Part shown: in pieces, positions 60,297 through 64,000 of the stretch
Numbering within the stretch: position 1 is the first letter of the stretch
How the letters are laid out: the number at the start of each line of letters is the position of its first letter
Source: Glomus cerebriforme
Taxonomy: Eukaryota > Glomeromycota > Glomeromycetes > Glomerales > Glomeraceae
Reading direction: 5' to 3'
DNA length: 64,000 nucleotides
Assembly (NCBI GenBank): GCA_003550305.1
Contig: QKYT01000111.1
Span: 3,777 to 67,776, forward strand
Program-made: the position numbers and the translations under genes
The notes under the pieces: generated by a model
Told to the model about the DNA's origin: nothing
What the model saw: the letters and a program-made list of their open reading frames with translations, nothing else
Databases searched by the model: none

Positions 60297-60560
60297 TTAA
60301 CTATATTTTAGTAATTCTTCTTTGCCAGCTTTAGAATGTAAATATTCGTGTTTCTTGTTGTGATAAGAGTAAATAAGATAACCAAGGACTACAGGAGGGC
60401 CAACATAAGGAGCCTGAGATATTGTACGACGAAAAACATTAAATATCCCATGTTTAATGGCACCAGCGAATGCACGTTGTTGATATGGAGAAACTGAGTA
60501 GGTGATTATTCCCTTTTGTACGGGACCTCCCATGTTTCCCCACCAGCTTTCACCACCCAT
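60297..60560 (-). CDS. QCR8: Cytochrome b-c1 complex subunit 8
   Basis: A single coding exon of 87 residues starts at the ATG whose last base is 60560. GESWWGNMGGPVQKGIITYS and SPYQQRAFAGAIKHGIFNVF match the Qcr8 family start. A single membrane helix (VGPPVVLGYLIYSYH) and the ending SKAGKEELLKYS complete it; length is normal. Qcr8 is a small subunit of mitochondrial complex III next to cytochrome b. A 5'-UTR intron is likely: GTAAGT at 60676 and TTGTGTAG ending at 60598, with no ATG upstream of it. It is divergent from DRS1. Confidence 0.93.
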   Translation of the reverse strand: MGGESWWGNMGGPVQKGIITYSVSPYQQRAFAGAIKHGIFNVFRRTISQAPYVGPPVVLGYLIYSYHNKKHEYLHSKAGKEELLKYS

Positions 60561-60857
60561 ATTATTATTATAATGAGGTTGTTTTGATAGAAGGTATCTA
60601 CACAAGTAGAATTAAAAGTTGAGAATAAAAAAAATATATATATATAAATGAGTGTGACCGCTGATGAAATACTTACGTTAATTGAATAAGAACTTTGTAC
60701 TTTTGTTTTCTTTTTTTTTTTTTTTTTTCCTTTAAAAAAAATTTGTTATACAGTTATACACATGATGATGATTTAACTGACGATCTGCAATGAAATTTAT
60801 CACCCAATCAAAAAAAAAAAAAAAAAAAAGTTCGATCTACTAACTCACTCAAAAACA
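60561..60857. promoter_or_regulatory. QCR8/DRS1 divergent promoter with T and A tracts
   Basis: The 297 bases between the start codons contain a T-run near 60711-60728 and an A-run near 60811-60829, one toward each gene, plus the QCR8 leader intron. The tracts probably keep the region open. Confidence 0.5.
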
Positions 60858-63800
60858 ATGAATAAAAACATGGATGATTTTGTTATGACTATTGAAGATG
60901 ATACTGAAGTCCTTTCTCTTGAAGAAGAGGATGGTGACATTAATGATAAAGCACAAATAAGTAGTTCTAAAAAAACAAATAAAAAAAATAACAAAAAAGA
61001 AAAGAATTTAAATAAAGAAAATGAAAAAAATAAAAAAGAAAATAATAATAACAGTAACTCAGAAAGGGATATTATTAATCCCGATTTTACATTTTTTATT
61101 GATGGAATTAATAATAATTCAGCTGAACATCCGTGGGATTTTAATGCTGCAAGAGCTGGACTTAAACCAAAAATACCTGTAAGTAAATATAAACTCATTT
61201 TTTCAACTTTCTAAAGCAATTAATTATTTTTTTGACTTTAATTTAACAAATAAACAAAAGGTGAAGTCTAAATCCATTGATGAAATAATTGAAAGTAAGC
61301 GATTAGATGCAAAGAAAAAGAAGAATTATAAAATAAATGTCGATTATAAAAATGGGCATAATAAAGAAATTACAAAAGGTGGTGTGCACGTTTTTTTTAA
61401 AGAAAATGTTTTTGTAACGGATGGTGAATTTATCGAAATTTAATATGTTAGATAAAATTAAGAAACATAATAATGATGAATTGAATGAGTCAGAGAAGGA
61501 TGATGATTTAGAGAAAAACCAAAATAAAAAAAAAGAAATTGTGAAACACGATACAGTTAGTAAGGATGATCAAGCTGAGGAGGAAGAAGATAGTGGTATG
61601 ATTAATTTCATAATAATTCATTATTTTTATAAAAAAAATTTTAATTTTTTTTCGATTTCCACGCATCTAGACGAAGATGAACCTTATAGTTTTGGTGGAG
61701 GTGTTGATTATACTATTGATGATGAGGATGAAGATACTAGTGAGGGTGAAGATAAGAATGAGAATGAGGAATCTGACGATAAGGAGCAACAAGCCAATTC
61801 TGAGGATACAGACAGTGAAGAAGACGGAGGCGAAGATGAAAGTGAGGACGACAAAAATAGCAGTGAAGAGGATGACAACTATGAAAGAGCGGTTCGAATA
61901 CTTTTAGCTTAAAAATTTCATTCTTTTGGAAAAGTATCGAAGTTACCTTGCTTACTTTGCTTACCTATTTCATCTCATTGTTTAGCGAAAGGAAGCATAT
62001 TTTGCAGATGAATCCGAAATAATACAGAGCGAAGATTTAAAAACAACGGAATCATTTCAAACAATGAATTTATCAAGACCAATATTGAAAGGACTAAGCC
62101 AATTAGGATTAATTCAACCTACACCAATACAAAAAGAAACTATACCTATAGCACTTATGGGTAAAGATATATGTGGAGGTGCAATAACAGGAAGTGGTAA
62201 AACGATAGCATTTTTAGTACCAATAATAGAAAGATTATTTTATAGACCAAGACAAACAGCAGAAGTTAGAGTACTTGTATTAGCGCCTACACGCGAATTA
62301 GCTATTCAATGTCATAGTGTTGCTAGTAAATTAGCTACTTTTACTGATATTACTTTATGTCTTTGTGTTGGTTAGTGTGAGAAGTGAATAAGTTTTTTTA
62401 GGAAAAATTTTCGTTTAAAGAATTATTTTTTAAAGTTCTTTTTTCTTTAGGTGGATTAAGTCTAAAGAAACAGGAAACAGAATTGCGTGCACGCCCTGAT
62501 ATTGTTATCGCAACTCCAGGAAGACTTATTGATCATGTACGAAATTCACCATCTTTTTTACTGGAAAGCATCGAAATTTTAGTTATAGATGAAGCAGATC
62601 GGTAAGAAAGCTTCAGTTTCAGTTATTTCCTATAAAACCATTCTTAACTTTTTCCTTTTTATTTTTATTTTTTTTTTATATAGGATGTTGGAAGATGGGT
62701 TTGCAGATGAATTAAATGAGATAGTTAGGAACTGTCCAAAATCAAGACAAACAATGTTATTTTCAGCAACAATGACAGATAATATAGATGAGCTAATTCG
62801 CTTATCGTTAAATAGACCGGTAAAATTAATGATAGATCCTAAATCAACTAATACAAAATTAATACAAGAATTTCTTAGAATAAGAGAAAGCCAAGAAAAA
62901 AATCGTGAAGCTATATTAATTATCTTATGTAAAAAATATTTTAAACATAAGGTTATGATATTTTTTAGAACAAAAATGATTGCTCATGAAATGAAAATTA
63001 TTTTTGGGTTATTAGGATTAAAAGCTTCTGAATTACATGGTAACCTTTCTCAAGAACAAGTAAGTTAGTATATGCAGTAAAATGGATGGGTTCCATAAAG
63101 TTCTTTATTGATTATTAATATAATTTATTTACAGAGATTGGAAGCTTTAGAAGCATTTCGAGATGGTAATGTAGATTATTTATTAGCTACAGATTTAGCA
63201 TCACGTGGATTAGACATTAAAGGAATTGAAACGGTTATAAACTATAATATGCCACAAAGTTACGATCATTATATTCACAGAGTTGGCAGAACTGCTCGTG
63301 CAGGTAGAAATGGAAGGTAAGCTTTAATATTTTTTATTCAAAGATATTATATTACATTATAGTAAACTAATATATATTTATTTATTTATTATAAAGATCT
63401 GTTACGTTAACGGGAGAATCAGATCGCAAACTATTAAAAATGGTAATAAAGCATTCACAAAAGGACCAAATTAAAAAAAGGAGAATTGACATGGAATTAA
63501 TAATGGAATATAATAAAAAATTAGAAGATATTAAAGAAAAAGTAAAAGAAGTACTAAAAGAAGAAAAAGAAGAAAAATTAATGAATCAAGCTGAGATGGA
63601 ATTATTAAAAAGTCAAAATTTATTAAAATATGAGAATGAAATATTTAGTAGACCTGCTAGGACTTGGTTTCAATCTGAAAAAGAAAAGAAATTATCAAAA
63701 AATCTTTCAGTTGTAGATTATAATGTCAAAAAACGAACGAGAGATGAAAATGATAATGAGGAAGAAGTAAAGAAAAAGAAAGTTAAAAGAGAGAAATATG

Positions 63801-64000
63801 CGAAAATAAACAAAAGAAATAAGTCACGAGATGGGGATGATTCTATAGAAATTGAAAATTTAAAAGCTGTGAGATTAGCCAAAAAAGCCCAAAGACCTAC
63901 TAAAATTAATAAAATACCAGAAAAAAATAAGACTAAAGAAAAGGTGAAGAACGGAGGAGGAAAGAAAAAGAAGAATGATGGCGTTGGATTTAAAATGGAT
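60858..64000 (+). CDS. DRS1: ATP-dependent RNA helicase Drs1/DDX27 (3' end beyond window)
   Basis: Exons 60858-61178, 61261-61378, 61452-61595, 61671-61891, 61986-62370, 62451-62601, 62684-63059, 63135-63316 and 63397 to the edge, with frame still open. An acidic, lysine-rich N-terminus ([10 protein letters not shown], runs of Glu/Asp) leads into a full DEAD-box core. Readable motifs: [10 protein letters not shown] and [10 protein letters not shown] (Q motif), GSGKT (I), APTRELA (Ia), TPGRLID (Ib), VIDEADRMLEDGF (II), FSATM (III), VMIFFRTK (IV), [13 protein letters not shown] (V) and [10 protein letters not shown] (VI). A basic C-terminal tail follows. The DEADRMLEDGF and MNLSRP wording fits Drs1, a nucleolar helicase for 60S subunit assembly. 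The junctions 61378/61452 and 61891/61986 use weak splice sites and are provisional. Confidence 0.9.

Noticed and set aside
1..64000. tRNA or rRNA genes
   Set aside because: No cloverleaf with A and B boxes or rRNA segment was recognised by eye. The GGTTCGAAT at 61891 lies within the DRS1 gene and lacks the rest of a tRNA. A tRNAscan run would settle this.

Overview
The window looks like nuclear DNA of an arbuscular mycorrhizal fungus (Glomeromycotina, most like Rhizophagus). It is very AT-rich and has short GT-AG introns, many tyrosine-kinase-like (TKL) genes with Sel1 repeats, and decayed MULE, Tc1 and LINE elements. The genus is inferred from gene style; no marker gene is present. An N block of 791 bases lies at 15510-16300.

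Layout. Positions 1-49.5 kb form an accessory, repeat-rich block. It holds: tandem repeats, a TIR element and a dead MULE transposase (0.3-4.7 kb); an MLKL-like helical bundle-pseudokinase-Sel1 gene (A, 5.3-7.4 kb); a long gene-poor stretch with a 5'-truncated LINE (10.2-11.5 kb); a kinase-Sel1-trypsin-like protease fusion (13.6-18.3 kb, minus); a TKL kinase with a zinc-ribbon-like N-terminus (20.3-21.8 kb); a LINE ORF1 copy, a complete but dead Tc1 element and a broken kinase gene (23.6-28.6 kb); repeats and a strongly AT-drifted ORF1 copy (29-31.6 kb); a TTAA-flanked MITE (32.0-32.7 kb); a protein with three kinase domains in tandem (32.7-36.8 kb, minus); MLKL-like gene B (38.3-40.4 kb); two LINE fragments sharing one target-site repeat (40.7-42.6 kb); a TRP-like ion channel (43.0-47.1 kb, minus); and MLKL-like gene C (47.4-49.4 kb).

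From 49.7 kb to the right edge the window is compact and housekeeping: RPS25 (ribosome), GRC3 (pre-rRNA processing), TMA46/ZC3H15 (translation GTPase partner), CUL3 (ubiquitin ligase scaffold), QCR8 (respiratory complex III) and DRS1 (60S assembly helicase, running off the end). Four of the six act in ribosome production or translation. Two pairs are divergent and share short promoters.

The notable biology is in the left block. Three MLKL-like paralogues, a kinase-protease fusion and a three-kinase protein have architectures that in other kingdoms belong to immune or cell-death signalling. A role in fungal self/non-self recognition or regulated cell death is inference; the domain orders and residue losses are read directly from the sequence. 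All exon models were built by hand from splice motifs and reading-frame continuity.
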